From contig NC_059081.1 of NCBI RefSeq assembly GCF_020497125.1, forward strand, positions 61,834,768 to 61,898,767: a stretch of 64,000 nucleotides of DNA, read 5' to 3'. Source of the DNA: Mauremys mutica. Taxonomy: Eukaryota > Chordata > Testudines > Geoemydidae. The notes under the pieces were generated by a model. It did no database searches and was not told the origin of the DNA. It saw only the letters and a list, made by a program, of their open reading frames with translations. The translations under genes were made by a program, and so were the position numbers. Shown piece by piece: positions 24,451 to 36,518 of the stretch; the stretch's first letter is position 1, and the number at the start of each line of letters is the position of its first letter.

Positions 24451-24895
24451 AACAAAGCCCTATTTCTATCTCTGTCTTTGTCTCAGATTGTTTGGTAATT
24501 GACTAGCCTCCTTGGAATACAGGAATATATAGGTTTGGCTACCAAAGCCAGGCAGGAAAATTCAGTGTAGTCTGGGCCTGGGTTCTTCAAATGTTTTTGG
24601 ATGAGAACTAGGGGTGCAGTCCACAACAGAACGAATAGCGCTTCGTACAAAAACAAAAGAAAATCCCAATTTGCCTTGTTGCCTAAAGAAGCCTTTTGCA
24701 GTTGCATATGATGGCGCATGCAGTCAATAAAAGAGAGTTTGCCACTCCTCCAGATTCTTGGTAGAGAGAGTTATCAGTCCAGTTGCAGCACAGAGAGCAG
24801 GTGGTAGACCCAAGCATTTTGGGCAGCTGTTTTGTTGAGCATCTATCCCCGTCAGTTCTAGTCATAGTCAGTGAGATCCATGGCCTTTATGACTA

Positions 24896-25311
24896 CAGTA
24901 GAACCTCAGAGTTACGAACATCTCAGGAACGGAGGCTGTTCGTAACTCTGAAATGTTTGTAACTCTGAACAAAATATTATGGTTGTTCTTTCAAACGTTT
25001 ACAACTGAACATTGACTTAATACGGCTTTGAAACTTTACTATGAAGAAGAAAAATGCTTTTAACCATCTTAATTCAAATGAAACAAGCACAGAAACAGTT
25101 TCCTTACCTTGTCAAATCTCTTTTTAAACTTTCTCAATTTTTTTAGTGGTGTAAGTTTAACACAGTACTGTACTGTATTTGCTTATTGATTGATTGATTT
25201 GATTGATTGATTCTCTGCTGCTGCCTGATTGCATACCTCCAGCTCCAAATGAGGTGTGAGGTTGACCAGTCAGTTCATAACTCTGGTGTCCATAACTCTG
25301 AGATTCTACAG
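24896..25311. mobile_element. Tc1/mariner (Tigger/pogo-like) MITE
   Basis: Inverted ends CAGTAGAACCTCAGAGTTAC (left) and the complement-like CATAACTCTGAGATTCTACAG (right), each flanked by TA. A second pair of inner inverted copies (GTTCGTAACTCTGAAATG) sits near the left end. A (GATT)n microsatellite lies at about 25182-25213. Non-coding. Confidence 0.75.
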
Positions 25312-25996
25312 TATTTTGTTTTGTCCATTTTGGCTTTGAATAATTAAGCCAACTCAGTAATTAAACCCAAATTGCTCTTCCCTCCCTTTACTATTGCAAG
25401 TCGGAAAGCTTTCTCAAGCAGAACAATTACCCTAATCTGTGGACTTAATTGTGTGACTTTCATTAAAATGCCCAGCCTTGTCTTCTGAACAGATGCTAGG
25501 TCATAAGCTGATTGCACTTCACAATCATTTCTGCTAAGTTTTTGAAACTTAAGTCCCTGGGTGAAGTTTAGGCCTTGGTGGCTTCTGCAGCAGGAACACG
25601 TCCTCTGGATGTGGATGGTGGCAATGAGGAGATTTGGTGCTTTAAATACTCTTGCTTTCTTTTTTCACATCGTTCTGTGACTGAGAGCAGGAAACTTGTA
25701 AAAAGTGTATCAAAGATGAAGTTTTTGAAGAAAAAGGGAAAATGTGAGTTCTAGATCCAAGTATGCAGAAACACACAGACTGTTCTAGATTGATTCCACA
25801 CCACCCTTTTCCTGTGGCATTTTTAACACGGTTACCTAGCATCGTTTTAAAGTGTGCTTTAATTTTTCTTCCCATCCCATGTATTTTATTTCCTTATTTG
25901 CTGCACTTCTGAGTTTTCCCCAGCACCAAGTAGCCAGTAGAATTGATTTTACTTTCACTTTTTGTTAAAATTTTTACAACACACTGTCTTTGCCAG
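25312..25996 (+). other. CREB1 intron 4, 3' part
   Basis: No feature recognised. The acceptor before exon 4 has the short tract TGTCTTTGCCAG. Confidence 0.5.
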
Positions 25997-26139
25997 AAAA
26001 ATTTTGAATGACTTGTCCTCAGACGCCCCAGGAGTGCCAAGGATTGAAGAAGAAAAGTCCGAAGAGGAGACATCAGCACCTGCCATCACCACTGTAACAG
26101 TGCCAACTCCAATTTACCAAACCAGCAGTGGGCAGTACA
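25997..26139 (+). CDS. CREB1: CREB1 coding exon 4 (residues 121-169, end of KID)
   Basis: The exon completes the split arginine codon and continues KILNDLSSDAPGVPRIEEEK, the second helix of the KID (ILNDL packs on KIX). It then runs through an acidic SEEET stretch and on to PIYQTSSGQY. The donor is GTACGT at 26140. The last base is the first base of an isoleucine codon completed in the next exon. Confidence 0.97.
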
Positions 26140-27388
26140 GTACGTAGTTGCATTTATTATTGGTTGTGGTAGTTGGACCGGAAGAGAGAGAACTGTTAAA
26201 TTCTACTTGCTTGACTGTTTGGGCTGGGGTAAAAGAAGTCAATATAACACTAATTTAATCTGACCCTTGTGCAATGTCAGAAGCCTTATTAATCCTGTTC
26301 CATGATTATATATATACTAGGGTCTGTGACTTAAGTACATTCCAGCTGTGGACGTATAAAATGTATAATTTACATTCACAAGGCCTGTTGGTTGCTGTTA
26401 GTATGGTACATGTTCTACTTTCCAAGGTACAAAAGGGATTAATTAGAGTGCTTAATTCAAAACTTTCTTGGGAGAGGAAAGCTATTGGGGCATTTCAGAA
26501 TTTTCCTTCTTAGCTAATATTTCTGTAGTTTTCGCTTAAAATTTTTTAACGCTTATAATATATAATAAAGTAGCAATTACATTTTCAGATAGACAAGAAA
26601 AAAGCAGGGCTTCCATAACCTTATTTGAAGTGCATAATAAATTTCAATTTCTGTGTTTGCAACTTCTTTATTCATTACATTTTATGGATATGTCACCTTT
26701 GATGCAAATCACTAGGGAAAATAACAAGAGGATGCAGCAATAAAACAATAGTTATAAACATCAGCTAAAACAAACAGAGAACTCACTGTTAAGTGTACAA
26801 GAAGGGGAAGAGAAGATCTATCAAATGACTTATTCCTCTTATAAGTGTCCTTTTAAAAGCATTGTGCTATAGTTGCTCCCTGGTCGGTTCCCCAGTCTGC
26901 CTCTTGATTTTTTTAGAGATTGATGTTGCTGACACTCCACTTCTACCATTGATGTACAAATACTTTTCCTGCAAATATCTGCTCTGCCTGATACATCCTG
27001 ATATATGTGTGGAAAAGCAGAGAAATACTCTAGAGGCGCTGAATGAGGGGATCTGTGTAAGATGTGCTCCCCCTGCAGCCTGAATACTGGGATGGAAATT
27101 AGTGGATTGAGGGAGTGAAAGGGAAGAGGAAACAAAATTATTAGATGGAATGAGAGACTGGATATGTGTGTGTGGAAACAATGCATGAGAAGGGGATTCG
27201 AGCAGGAAAAGACGCTGGAGAACAAAATGGACACAGCAAGGTGAAAATTGAAGAGAAAAGCATGGAGAGGAGAGGAATTAGAGAAAGGAGCAAAAGGAAA
27301 AAAAGAGAAAAGAGCACGTAGCCAACAAGAAAATCATCAACTCAGTAAATACTACAATTCTACATTGGGAGGGATGTAGCTTCTCTTA
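26140..27388 (+). other. CREB1 intron 5, 5' part
   Basis: No exon seen. A purine-rich stretch at about 27090-27320 yields spurious serine/proline-rich open frames on the minus strand. Confidence 0.5.
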
Positions 27389-27684
27389 GGGCAGGTCTAC
27401 ACTAAGGGCGGGGGTCGAACTAGGGTACGCAAGTTCAGCTACGTGAATAGCGTAGCTGAACTCGAAGTACCCTAGTTCGAACTACTTACCCGTCCAGACG
27501 CTGCGGGATCGAAGTCCGCGGCTCCAAAGTCGACTCCGCCACCGCCTTTTGCAGTGGTGGAGTACCGGAGTCGACCGCGGCGCTTCCGGAGTTCGAACTA
27601 TCGCGTCTAGATCAGACGCGATAGTTCGAACTCCGAGAAGTCGAACTCACCGCGTCGACCCGGACGGTAAGTGTAGACTAGCCC
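27389..27684. mobile_element. PIF/Harbinger MITE with near-perfect internal hairpins
   Basis: Ends GGGCAGGTCTACACT and AGTGTAGACTAGCCC are inverted repeats, each bordered by TTA (27386-27388 and 27685-27687), the Harbinger 3-bp duplication. Inside are two strong inverted repeats: a 12-bp pair around 27432-27462 and an exact 22-bp pair at 27587-27608 and 27614-27635 separated by five bases. The element is CpG-rich in an AT-rich intron and has no coding capacity. Confidence 0.92.
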
Positions 27685-27958
27685 TTAGAGATGTGATTGG
27701 TAGGAGAGGCAATTCTTGGTCTATGTTTTTGTCTGTCAGAAAGGTAGCAACCTTATGGTACTGAATGAAATGATAGTAGGTCACTGCTGAAGAATGACTA
27801 CAGTTACAGTGACCTATCTGATGTTAAGATATGTAGTTGTGCAAGGGATTTAACTCAGATGTTTCAAACCGTTCTTCTGTAACTCGGCTGTAAACTGTAA
27901 ATAACCATGTCAAATAAATTAATCTTTTAACTATTGTATCAAATGTATTTGTTTTCAG

Positions 27959-28141
27959 TTGCTATCACCCAAGGAGGAGCAATACAGCTGGCTAACAATG
28001 GCACAGATGGAGTACAGGGCCTCCAGACGTTGACCATGACGAACGCAGCTGCAACCCAGCCTGGCACCACCATTTTACAATACGCACAGACCACTGATGG
28101 ACAACAGATTCTTGTACCGAGTAACCAAGTTGTTGTACAAG
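27959..28141 (+). CDS. CREB1: CREB1 coding exon 5 (residues 169-230, Q2 domain)
   Basis: After a TTTTCAG acceptor the exon encodes AITQGGAIQLANNGTDGVQG and ends in QILVPSNQVVVQ. This is the glutamine-rich Q2 constitutive activation domain that contacts TAF4/TFIID. The donor GTAAGA follows at 28142. The split codon GCT is completed by the next exon. Confidence 0.97.
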
Positions 28142-29441
28142 GTAAGAATAATCCATCATTTTATGTTTAGTCCTAGGGGAATTTAACTTGCCAAAATAAT
28201 TCCCTCAAATATGTCAGAAAAAGGAATTAACAGTTTTGGCACAGATCAAATTCTAAAACAGATCAAATAAATTCCAGAAAAAAACATGTCACATTTTCTC
28301 TCACTCAGAACAAACTTAAGATATTTTTGGATATAGAAAATGCTTTTATTTCGGTTCCTGAAAGCTAGTTCACTTTTGCTTTGTCCATACCCTATTTCCT
28401 TCAGCTCTTTCAAGAGAATGTTTGCTATCTGTTCCCCAAAACCTGTGACACAAATTTCTTGAGAGTTCCTAATTTCTGTCAAGTGGTTATCTGCAATGAT
28501 GATAAATTAGAAGTAAAGTTTTAGGAATGTTTTCCTGTTCTTTGGGCAGAGATCTGTTCACAGTGTTCTTTCCATAGGGGAATTTTCCTTTACTAGTAAT
28601 TTACTGCCCTCTCCAGTTAGAAATCACTGTTCCTTTTTAATGCTCTTTCTGGCAGTACAAAACAGACATTGTTAAAAAAAGATGTTTCTGATTTTGCTCT
28701 GACTCTGTTCAAATCATTCAAGGAAGAGACTTTCAAGCCTTGATGAATATTAGTATGTTAAGGTTAATGTATGTGTCTGAGGAAAATATGTCTTGTTGAT
28801 CTTCTGTCATGTATATTTTTTTAAAAGACCTTTTTCCAAGTAATAGTGAAAATGCAATAGACTCCCAAGTAAATAAAAGCTGATCATACTAAAGAAATAG
28901 TATTGTGCTATGGGCTGTGTTTCAACGATTAGTGTCTAAATTGCACATGTGCCTGCTATGGATACAAATCCTACATTTTTGCACAAAACCCCCAGATACT
29001 TACACATGCAATTACCAGTTCGCATCTGCAGTTAGTCATTTGGAGTTCACCTAAAAAGTACTGTTTGCCTAGGAAGATCCTAAAAGCTATTTCCTGCTTA
29101 CCATGCTAGATTTATGGTTGCTTAGCCTGTTCACAAAATAGAACCGTCAAAAATCCAATGGAAGAAAAATGTACAGTAGGACTAGCAGCTGCAGATAAAC
29201 CTAGTTGTCAGACACAAGCTAAGCCCTCTTCAGCAAGAATGATTGCAACCATAAATATACTAAACTAGGAATGAACTACCATTGATAACCCAGATAATGC
29301 TAATCCCTCCTATATTGTAGCCTAGAGTCATCACCTCGTTTTATCTGGTTATGTTTAGATTGGTGACTAGGTGTTATTCACAGAGTGTTTTGACAGGATT
29401 CTCACAGTGCTGTGTAACCTAACACTATACTTCCCTTTCAG
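28142..29441 (+). other. CREB1 intron 6, no feature recognised
   Basis: AT-rich sequence without clear repeats or additional exons. Confidence 0.5.
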
Positions 29442-29592
29442 CTGCCTCAGGAGATGTGCAGACCTACCAGATTCGCACAGCACCCACCAGCACCATTGCG
29501 CCTGGCGTGGTCATGGCCTCCTCCCCAGCACTTCCTACCCAGCCAGCAGAGGAAGCTGCACGAAAGAGAGAAGTGCGTCTAATGAAGAACAG
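29442..29592 (+). CDS. CREB1: CREB1 coding exon 6 (residues 230-280, start of basic region)
   Basis: The exon encodes AASGDVQTYQIRTAPTSTIA, a hydrophobic/proline stretch, then EEAARKREVRLMKNR, the first half of the DNA-binding basic region. It ends inside an arginine codon with donor GTATGT at 29593. The split of the basic region between two exons is the conserved CREB/CREM/ATF1 arrangement. Confidence 0.98.
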
Positions 29593-30295
29593 GTATGTGT
29601 GTAGTGTTCATTTTGCTTTAGTTGTGTATAGAATTAGAGTAATGAGTGTTTAACTCGTGCAATATACACGTTTTGTATTTCTAACAGGTCTAGAGAAGAG
29701 TGTGTGTGTAATTGTTTATGCAAATAGATTCCTGGCCATTCTCCTCCCCTTTATGAAACACTATCTGAAGAAGGGCAGACTTCTTTAAAGATGCCAACTA
29801 ACACAAACAACATCTGGTGACTCAGCATATTGTGGTTATGAAGCCATAAGACTTGTCTGTCAGTTCATTCTGCAAGGGCTGAGTTACCCTTTCAACTAGC
29901 ATCTGTTAAGTAAATACATTTATGCAATCTCCTTTCCTCTGTTCTTTAACTTAGCCTTCTGTGCGTTCCCCTTATCACTAGTCCCTGCGCCCACCTCCCA
30001 CTTCGGTGAATTCTCTCTCTCATCTCACCCATCCCCTTTGGGCACTTGCCCCATGGGTTCTATTCTCTGGAGGCAGCAGGAACCAAGGGGAGGGCCAGAG
30101 AAGCAGCTGCTCCTCTGAGCCTGGACTCTCAGGACTCAGCAGTGGCAGCAGATAGGGTGAGGGAGAGAGAAAAAGAAACTACGCTATGGGGTGAGGATGT
30201 TTGGAGAAGCAGGAACTGGTGAGGCAGGAGAGAAACAGCCACTCCCCCAAGCCTGTTACAAAGTGGGGAAGGAGGGCAATAAGGAGGGTGGGGAG
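29593..30295 (+). other. CREB1 intron 7, 5' part
   Basis: No feature recognised; the latter half is purine-rich. Confidence 0.45.
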
Positions 30296-30470
30296 AGAGA
30301 GCTCAGTGGTTTGAGCATTGGCCTACTAAACCCAGGGTTGTGAGTTCAATCCTTGAGGGGGCCATGTAGGGATCTGGGGCAAAAATCAGTACTTGGTCCT
30401 GCTAGTGAAGGCAGGGGGCTGGACTCGATGACCTTTCAGTTCTGAGATAGGTATATTGCCATATATAAGG
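30296..30470 (+). repeat. tRNA-derived SINE, turtle type
   Basis: The head is tRNA-like with a pol III A box (AGCTCAGTGGTTTGAGCA) and B box (GGTTGTGAGTTCAATCC). A unique body follows (GGGATCTGGGGCAAAAATCA), then a tail GGGGCTGGACTCGATGACC resembling a CR1/LINE 3' end, and GATAGGTATAT. This layout matches the tRNA SINEs of cryptodiran turtles, which borrow LINE machinery through the shared tail. Confidence 0.8.
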
Positions 30471-31881
30471 AGCATGAGGTCAGAGAGAGGCTGGGAAGGA
30501 GCCTGCTCAAGTCCAGATGTTGTAAAGGTGAAAGTGGCTGGCTGGGAGCGGGAGAAGGAGAAAGGGGTTTAGCTGATTCTGTCCCAACAAGCTCAGGCTC
30601 CCGCTTCAGCTCCTCACATTTGGGCCCTCCTTGACCTATCTGAGCTGCAGAACAGGCCATGTGTTTGACACCTCTGCATGAAACAGTATAATCCAAGAAA
30701 ATGGCAATAATTTCTGTCATCTGTGATGGGAAAGAAATCCTGGGGGTTGTGAAGGGTCTGATTGACTGACTTGTTATTCCAAAAAGCCAACTGTGTTACC
30801 TAGGGGAGTTTATCTTCTGTTTATTGGTAAGGCGTGGATACACTGTGAGGGGACGTCACATGAACAGAGTGTTATGCATTGTTTGAGTAGTACGAATGAA
30901 GAAATAACTAGTGCTGAACTGCAGAATTCACCTGTTCAAAAGGTCTTTAACCAAAAGATCACGTCTCCTCTTTCAGTACAGGTTTCAGATATTAGTGAAT
31001 AGTTGGTGGAACTGTTTACCCTCTAGAGCCTCTTCTGTTTGAGAAAACATAGTTAAAATTGTGAGGTCCCTTAAGAATCCTACCCACAATCAAAGAAAGC
31101 TTTGCAGTTTTGGAGAATATCAGGAAAACATGGGAAATCAACCCTACCCATGTGATATTGGTGTCTTCTGCAGGAGTCACATTGCCTATTTAGCCTGCCT
31201 AACTAATAGGTGTTTCAAAAGCGGAGTTACATCAGAGAAGGAGGGAAAAATGATCTAATGCCTGAGATAGATGGGAAGACAATATATGATGAAGGATTAC
31301 ATAAAATATTTATAGACAGTATTGTAATAAATGTGATTTTGCAAAGTGTAAATTTCCTGTTCTTAAAAGGATCTTTCAGTTATGACAAATAATGGCTGAA
31401 AATGACCCTAAATATGTATATTGTTAAAATCTGCCCATCACCCCAGATCCAATCAAGATTAATCTCTCAAAAATCAAATTTGGGCTGGATAGACAAGATT
31501 TCTTTTAAAAATAACAAAAAGAGACCATCATGGACAAATTTCAGCCACACAGCCCATTTCAGACAATTCATATTAAAAATGTATGAAAAGAAATTAAAAA
31601 CTGCATAGCAGGGCATAAAGGCTGAAATTTCAGACAAAAAGTCACCTTTATATAGAGAAAAACAGGAATTTGTCCTGTTTTTAAGCCAATTTCAGAATGC
31701 ACCCTTAACCCTGAAGTAGTAGCAAATGCATCCCTAATAATACTTCACATTTCTTCTGCAAGGGAATGTGTAAGAATGCTCTTCTCCCAGCTCTCAATGA
31801 TAGAAGAAATTCCCTCATGACGTTTTCTGGTCCCTACATAGGTATTTCTGCATAGGATCATTGTGACGCTTCTCAAGGGTC
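30471..31881 (+). other. CREB1 intron 7, no feature recognised
   Basis: No clear repeat or exon; short open frames look spurious. Confidence 0.45.
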
Positions 31882-33302
31882 ACCATTGTGAGGCACCTCC
31901 CTACCACCCGCTCTTAGCATGAGGAAGCCTTGCCTGTATCTGCCAAGGGCCAGCTCTCTGATTTTTCCAGACACAGGAAACACAAGCACTCCCCTCTCAG
32001 CCCACACAGGCACCCCTGTCCCTCATTTAGGCTAGCAATAGGTATGCGCCAAACAAAAGTCCTCTAAGCATCTCCCTGTGGCATCCAGCCCCTTACTCAT
32101 TTGACACTCAGAATTGCCAGATCCCATAGTAACCAAATCCCACAGTTTACTAATTACACCTTAGAATATGCTTATTTAACAAAGAATAGAGATTCGAGAA
32201 GAAGCAAGTAGGATTAATGGAAACAAAGGGTTTCATAGAAAACAAAATCATAACATGCATTGTAGATCCAAAACTCAACTAACATGATACTCCTTTGTCT
32301 GTTGAGGTCCTGCTTATCTCAAAATCCTGCTCACAAGTGTTTTTCAACCAGGATAGCTGAGACTTTCTTTTCATGACCAAGCCTGCTGACAGCTTGTCTC
32401 CCCCACATGAAGGATGTCAGGGCGGCTTTCTGTACCCCTAGATATATTAGCCCTGTCTTATGTTCTTTACCTGCAAACAGTGTTCTCTCTCCCCTGCTGT
32501 TCACCTCTTCCTGTTAATTTCTTCTGGTAAAGTCCCCACAATCTCTTCATTAGCCTTTGACTCAGTATGCAAATCGACTTCCATTGTGAGACACACAGTA
32601 TACAATGGTCTGCTAGGATAAGTGTCTCCCACCTCCTTTCTGGTGTAATTTGATTTCAGGCATGCTACCTCTTGGTGACCTACCTTTAACTATAAGACCT
32701 TAAGAACATAATTTCATATATATATACATATATATATATATATCTCCTTACCTATCTGTGCATACATTTCACAAAGATTATGATGGCCACTGTGACACAG
32801 GCGTTGCCGTTCAGTAGAAACTACATGACGCTCTTTGGAGAACTAGAATGTAAATACCAGACCCAGGGAATCCCTATAACTAAGGCTATGTTTATGTCAC
32901 GGAGGTCATGGAATCCGTGACTTCCAGAGACCTCCATAACATTTTCTGTGTGGGACTGGAGCTGGCAGCCAGCGGGATCCCTGCAGGGTTCCAGCAATGA
33001 GTGACAGCTGCGCCGAGGGCAGAGGCACCTCGGACGAGCGGCTGGGAGTGTCCCATTTTCTCCTTGGGAAATATGGTCACCCTGCAGCTTCAAGCTGCTG
33101 TGGGCAGAGGGGGAAAATGTGGAGCCGCAGCAGCAAAATCACAGACAGGTCACGGCTTCTGTGAATTTCTTTTTATTGACCATGACCTGTCTATGGCTTT
33201 TACTAAAAATAACCATGACAAAATCTTAGCCTTAGCTATAACTCATATGCACCTCTGTGTGCTCACTCTGCTAGTTGGCATCAAGCGGTCCTGGGTCACA
33301 GT
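31882..33302. repeat. Unclassified interspersed repeat, copy B (possible solo LTR), interrupted
   Basis: It aligns by eye with 3980-4895 from ATTGTGAGGCACC at the left to CTGGGTCACA at the right. A hAT MITE (32881-33234) is inserted near its right end. An AT microsatellite sits at about 32717-32742. Without the insertion it is about 1.06 kb, longer than copy A; the extra sequence includes the segment duplicated at 33354-33428. Confidence 0.5.
32881..33234. mobile_element. hAT-type MITE nested in unclassified repeat B
   Basis: The left end TAAGGCTATGTTTATGTCAC and the right end ATGACAAAATCTTAGCCTTA are inverted repeats. Flanks CCTATAAC (32873-32880) and GCTATAAC (33235-33242) make an 8-bp duplication with one mismatch. 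The sequence of repeat B resumes after it. The GC-rich core gives short spurious frames. Confidence 0.85.
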
Positions 33303-33353
33303 CATAAATTGATTTTATGGCAGTTACACAGAAGTCTTACGTAGCTTCCAGAT

Positions 33354-33428
33354 GACACACAGTATACAATGGTCTGCTAGGATAAGTGTCTCCCACCTCC
33401 TTTCTGGTGTAATTTGATTTCAGGCATG
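33354..33428 (+). repeat. 75-bp duplicate of 32590-32664
   Basis: The 75 bases from GACACACAGTATACAATGG to TTTCAGGCATG are identical to 32590-32664. The two copies lie about 760 bp apart, on either side of the nested hAT MITE. Confidence 0.95.
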
Positions 33429-33435
33429 TGAGTAG

Positions 33436-33680
33436 AGTAGGGGATTTGGGTTCTTTTCCTGGCTTTGCCACTGTGTGATTTTAGACCTGTCCCATCACTC
33501 ATTTATGTCAGTGGGGTTTTTCCATTGATTTTAATGGGAAATGAATCAAGCCCTCTGTGACCTTTGGTGACTAGTTTTAACCCTTCTGGTCCCCCGTTTC
33601 CTTATCTGTAAAATGGGTATGATCTTATTTATGTACCCGACAGGGGTGGTGTGAGATTTTTTGAATGAAAGTCATTACAG
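33436..33680 (+). repeat. MIR-type SINE
   Basis: Readable MIR core and tail: GGGTTCTTTTCCTGGCTTTG, CCACTGTGTGATTTTAGACC, CCGTTTCCTTATCTGTAAAA, TGGGTATGATCTTATTTATG, GGGGTGGTGTGAGATTTTTT. It begins directly after the duplicated 75-bp segment. Confidence 0.75.
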
Positions 33681-35072
33681 AAATAGGGATCATGCCCCAA
33701 CTCCACCCTCTCAAGGGATCACCAGAAGATCCAGGCCTTGTGCAGAGTGATCCAGATCATCACAGCCATGCTGTCGGAGATCCCCCAGCTGGTGGGTGAC
33801 TCCAGAATTCCCCTTCAAAGAGGGAGCACACCCAGGCAGAGACTGGCTGTCACACCCACTCCTTGTTGCATGTAAATATTGCCTTCCAAATGTCCTGGTT
33901 GCCGCAGCTTTTTACCAGATCCCAGTGCCCCCTAGCTACGTATCCTTTACAGATCTTTCATCCAGCCTTCCAGTCAGGTCTGGTACACATTTATTCATGT
34001 TGGAAGTTCTTGCCTCTGATTGCTTCAGTGCAATATTGTGGCTTTTTGACACCTGTTTTCCCTTTGCACTTTGGTGCTCATAATTTAGGAACTAGTAAAG
34101 CTTTTGCTTCAAGGATGCTTAGCACTTAGTTTGGCGCTGTTGAGATATTTTTCATTGATGCTCTTAGCATTCTGGTAGCAGCACTGTGCTTAGAGGGCTG
34201 ATATCTGAGTTAGGGGGCTCCAGAACCAGTGTTTACAAAGCAGCCCTGCGGCTTACTGTGTTGAAGCTTACTTCAACACTTCTTGGTCCCTGTATTATGG
34301 ATACAGTAGACACTGGTAAGATCTGAGTTGAATTGAAATGCTGATGCAGCCATTGGTTCAGTGTTTTCTTTTCTTCGGGATCTTAAATGTCACGTCAATA
34401 TAGTGTCATTGATCTGTTCAACAGAATCAGCCTGGCTGGCCAGCTTCTTCAGGGGTTGCTAAGAATGAAATGCTGTAATATTAAGTGTACAGTATCAGTA
34501 AACAGTATGTACAGTATCAGTAAAATGAGGGCATTGTTAACAAGGTTTGGTACAGGTAGAGGGCAAATACATGAGTGCCTTAAGTATAGCTTCTGTTGCA
34601 TTGGGTAAACAAAACTAAACATTTGTTTATCACTGCTGTCATTATTCAGTTGTTCCATAGCAAATGGATGGGTTTACTAGTAAGATGAACATTGCTCTTA
34701 TGCAGGTTTTTTACTCATCTTAATCCTTATTATAGAACCCAGTGAAGTGATAGCAAAGTGATGCACTCAACACAAAGGCCACCATAGTTACGATACCATT
34801 CAGAGTTAAGTTCTAAACCAGGCAGAATTTTGTTAGTGTTTATTTGCTGCTATTTATATATTGGAGGGATCCTTGTGATTTTGATATGTTCGTGATTTGA
34901 GATGTAAATCATTATCTACTTAATTTCTTCCTGAATTACAAATACCTCTAATTCTATAGCCAGGTTCTGAAAACACTGATACTGTTTTGGCAGTTTGACC
35001 TGAACAATCAAACTCGAAAGCAGCTCATGGTCTCAAATGTTCTGGGTTTGAATGGCCTTTTTTGCTTTACAG
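33681..35072 (+). other. CREB1 intron 7, 3' part
   Basis: No repeat family or exon recognised. A small direct repeat GTACAGTATCAGTAAA occurs twice within 34487-34525. The last bases form the acceptor of coding exon 7. Confidence 0.5.
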
Positions 35073-35217
35073 GGAGGCAGCGCGTGAGTGTCGCAGGAAG
35101 AAGAAAGAATATGTAAAATGTCTAGAAAACCGAGTGGCTGTGCTTGAAAACCAAAACAAGACACTGATTGAGGAGCTGAAAGCACTTAAGGACCTTTACT
35201 GCCACAAATCAGATTAA
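35073..35217 (+). CDS. CREB1: CREB1 coding exon 7 (residues 280-327, basic region and leucine zipper, stop)
   Basis: After the TTTGCTTTACAG acceptor the exon completes NREAARECRRKKKEYVK, the rest of the basic region. It then encodes a short leucine zipper with heptad leucines (CLENRVAVLENQNKTLIEEL) and ends DLYCHKSD with TAA at 35215-35217. The cysteine in RECRR is the conserved redox-sensitive position. The preceding intron, 5.5 kb, is the largest in the coding part. Confidence 0.98.
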
Positions 35218-36443
35218 TTTTGGATCCCATTTTCACTTGTCAAGGTGGGATAGAGACTGGGTTTGCCCACAACCAGAAAGACAAAGTAAACTTTTTATTT
35301 TCTAAACATTTCTTTTTTTTCTATGCGCGAAACTGCCTGAAAGCAACTACAGAATTTAATTCGTCTGTGCTTTGCATTAAACTGTGAATGTTCAAACACT
35401 TGCCTCCACTTCTCCTCCCAAGAGATTATTTTCATCACAACTATCCTGAGCGTGAAAAAGAAGAAGAAAAGACTTCTTTCTCGTGCCCCCCAGCATTTTC
35501 AAGGAGTAATAATGTTCATTTGTGAAGACTTGGGGGGGAGGGTCTTTTGTATGATTTTAAGAGTTTGTGCTGACCTCTTTTGATTGCCTTGGGGACAGAA
35601 TCACCCCCATCCTCTTGGCCTGAAGTACTTTGTGGACCACATATATATAAAAGTAGGTATGGCGCGATGAAGAAGCAATGGTTGCCAAATTGATACATAT
35701 TCATTATAAACAATTCAAATATATGGCTGAGTGACATGCCAAACGAAGGGAGCTCCATATACAGATTCTTAGTATGGAGAGAAAATTATTAAACTAGCCC
35801 AGGAGGCTTTTTGGTGTGTCATCTGTAATCTCTCTGCCTTCTAGATTGATAAAAGCTTCTCCATACCTCAGAAACCATTTCCTTTATTTGTCAGTTGTTG
35901 CTTCTTGCAGTAGGTGTATGTGTGTGTGTCTGTGTGTTCAATATTTTGAATACACTAAAAGAAATCACCAACTGAGTGAAACATCGAGATATTGGATGGG
36001 AAATGAACTCAAAGTACCCAAAGGTACAATAGTGAACAGCTTTTGTTTAGAAGACAGTTACATAGTAAACAAGAGTAATGCTTAAAGCCCTACCTGTTTT
36101 TATCCAAGACAACTATTTCACCAACTCCATGTATAAATTCATTGATGAACATGGAATTCCTCTGAATGTCTCAGCTCTACTCAAACACGTAGGTTATCTG
36201 CATTACTTTTATGTTGAACACTGGTTTGCTGAATTCTTTTTCAAACCCTGAGGCCTCCCTCTCTACTTAAAATTCATCTTTGTAAGACAACTTCAAATAT
36301 GAGGACTACAAATGTGACTAAATATTCCCTACTGAATCCCACTTTTAGGGCAAGAACTCTGTTTGGGGAAAATATTGACTATGAACCTGCCTGTCCTAAC
36401 CATAAATGTACATAACTTATTCAGCGGATCGTTTTAATGTAAA

Positions 36444-36518
36444 GGGCCAGATCCAGCAAACACTTTACTTATTGAGTAAAGTTGCTCACATGCATCAGAC
36501 ATTTGCAGGATCGGGCCC
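36444..36518. repeat. Short palindromic dispersed repeat in CREB1 3' UTR
   Basis: The ends are inverted copies of each other (GGGCCAGATCCAGCAAA near the left, TTTGCAGGATCGGGCCC at the right). Related copies occur at 5666-5757 and, more distantly, 50533-50632 of this window. This is typical of an old, short, hairpin-forming amniote MITE-like family. It would be transcribed as part of the CREB1 mRNA. Confidence 0.5.

Noticed and set aside
14924..35217. CREM or ATF1 in place of CREB1
   Set aside because: The start MTMESGAENQQSGDAAV, the Q1 and Q2 exons and the DLYCHKSD end are CREB1-type, and METTL21A is the CREB1 neighbour.
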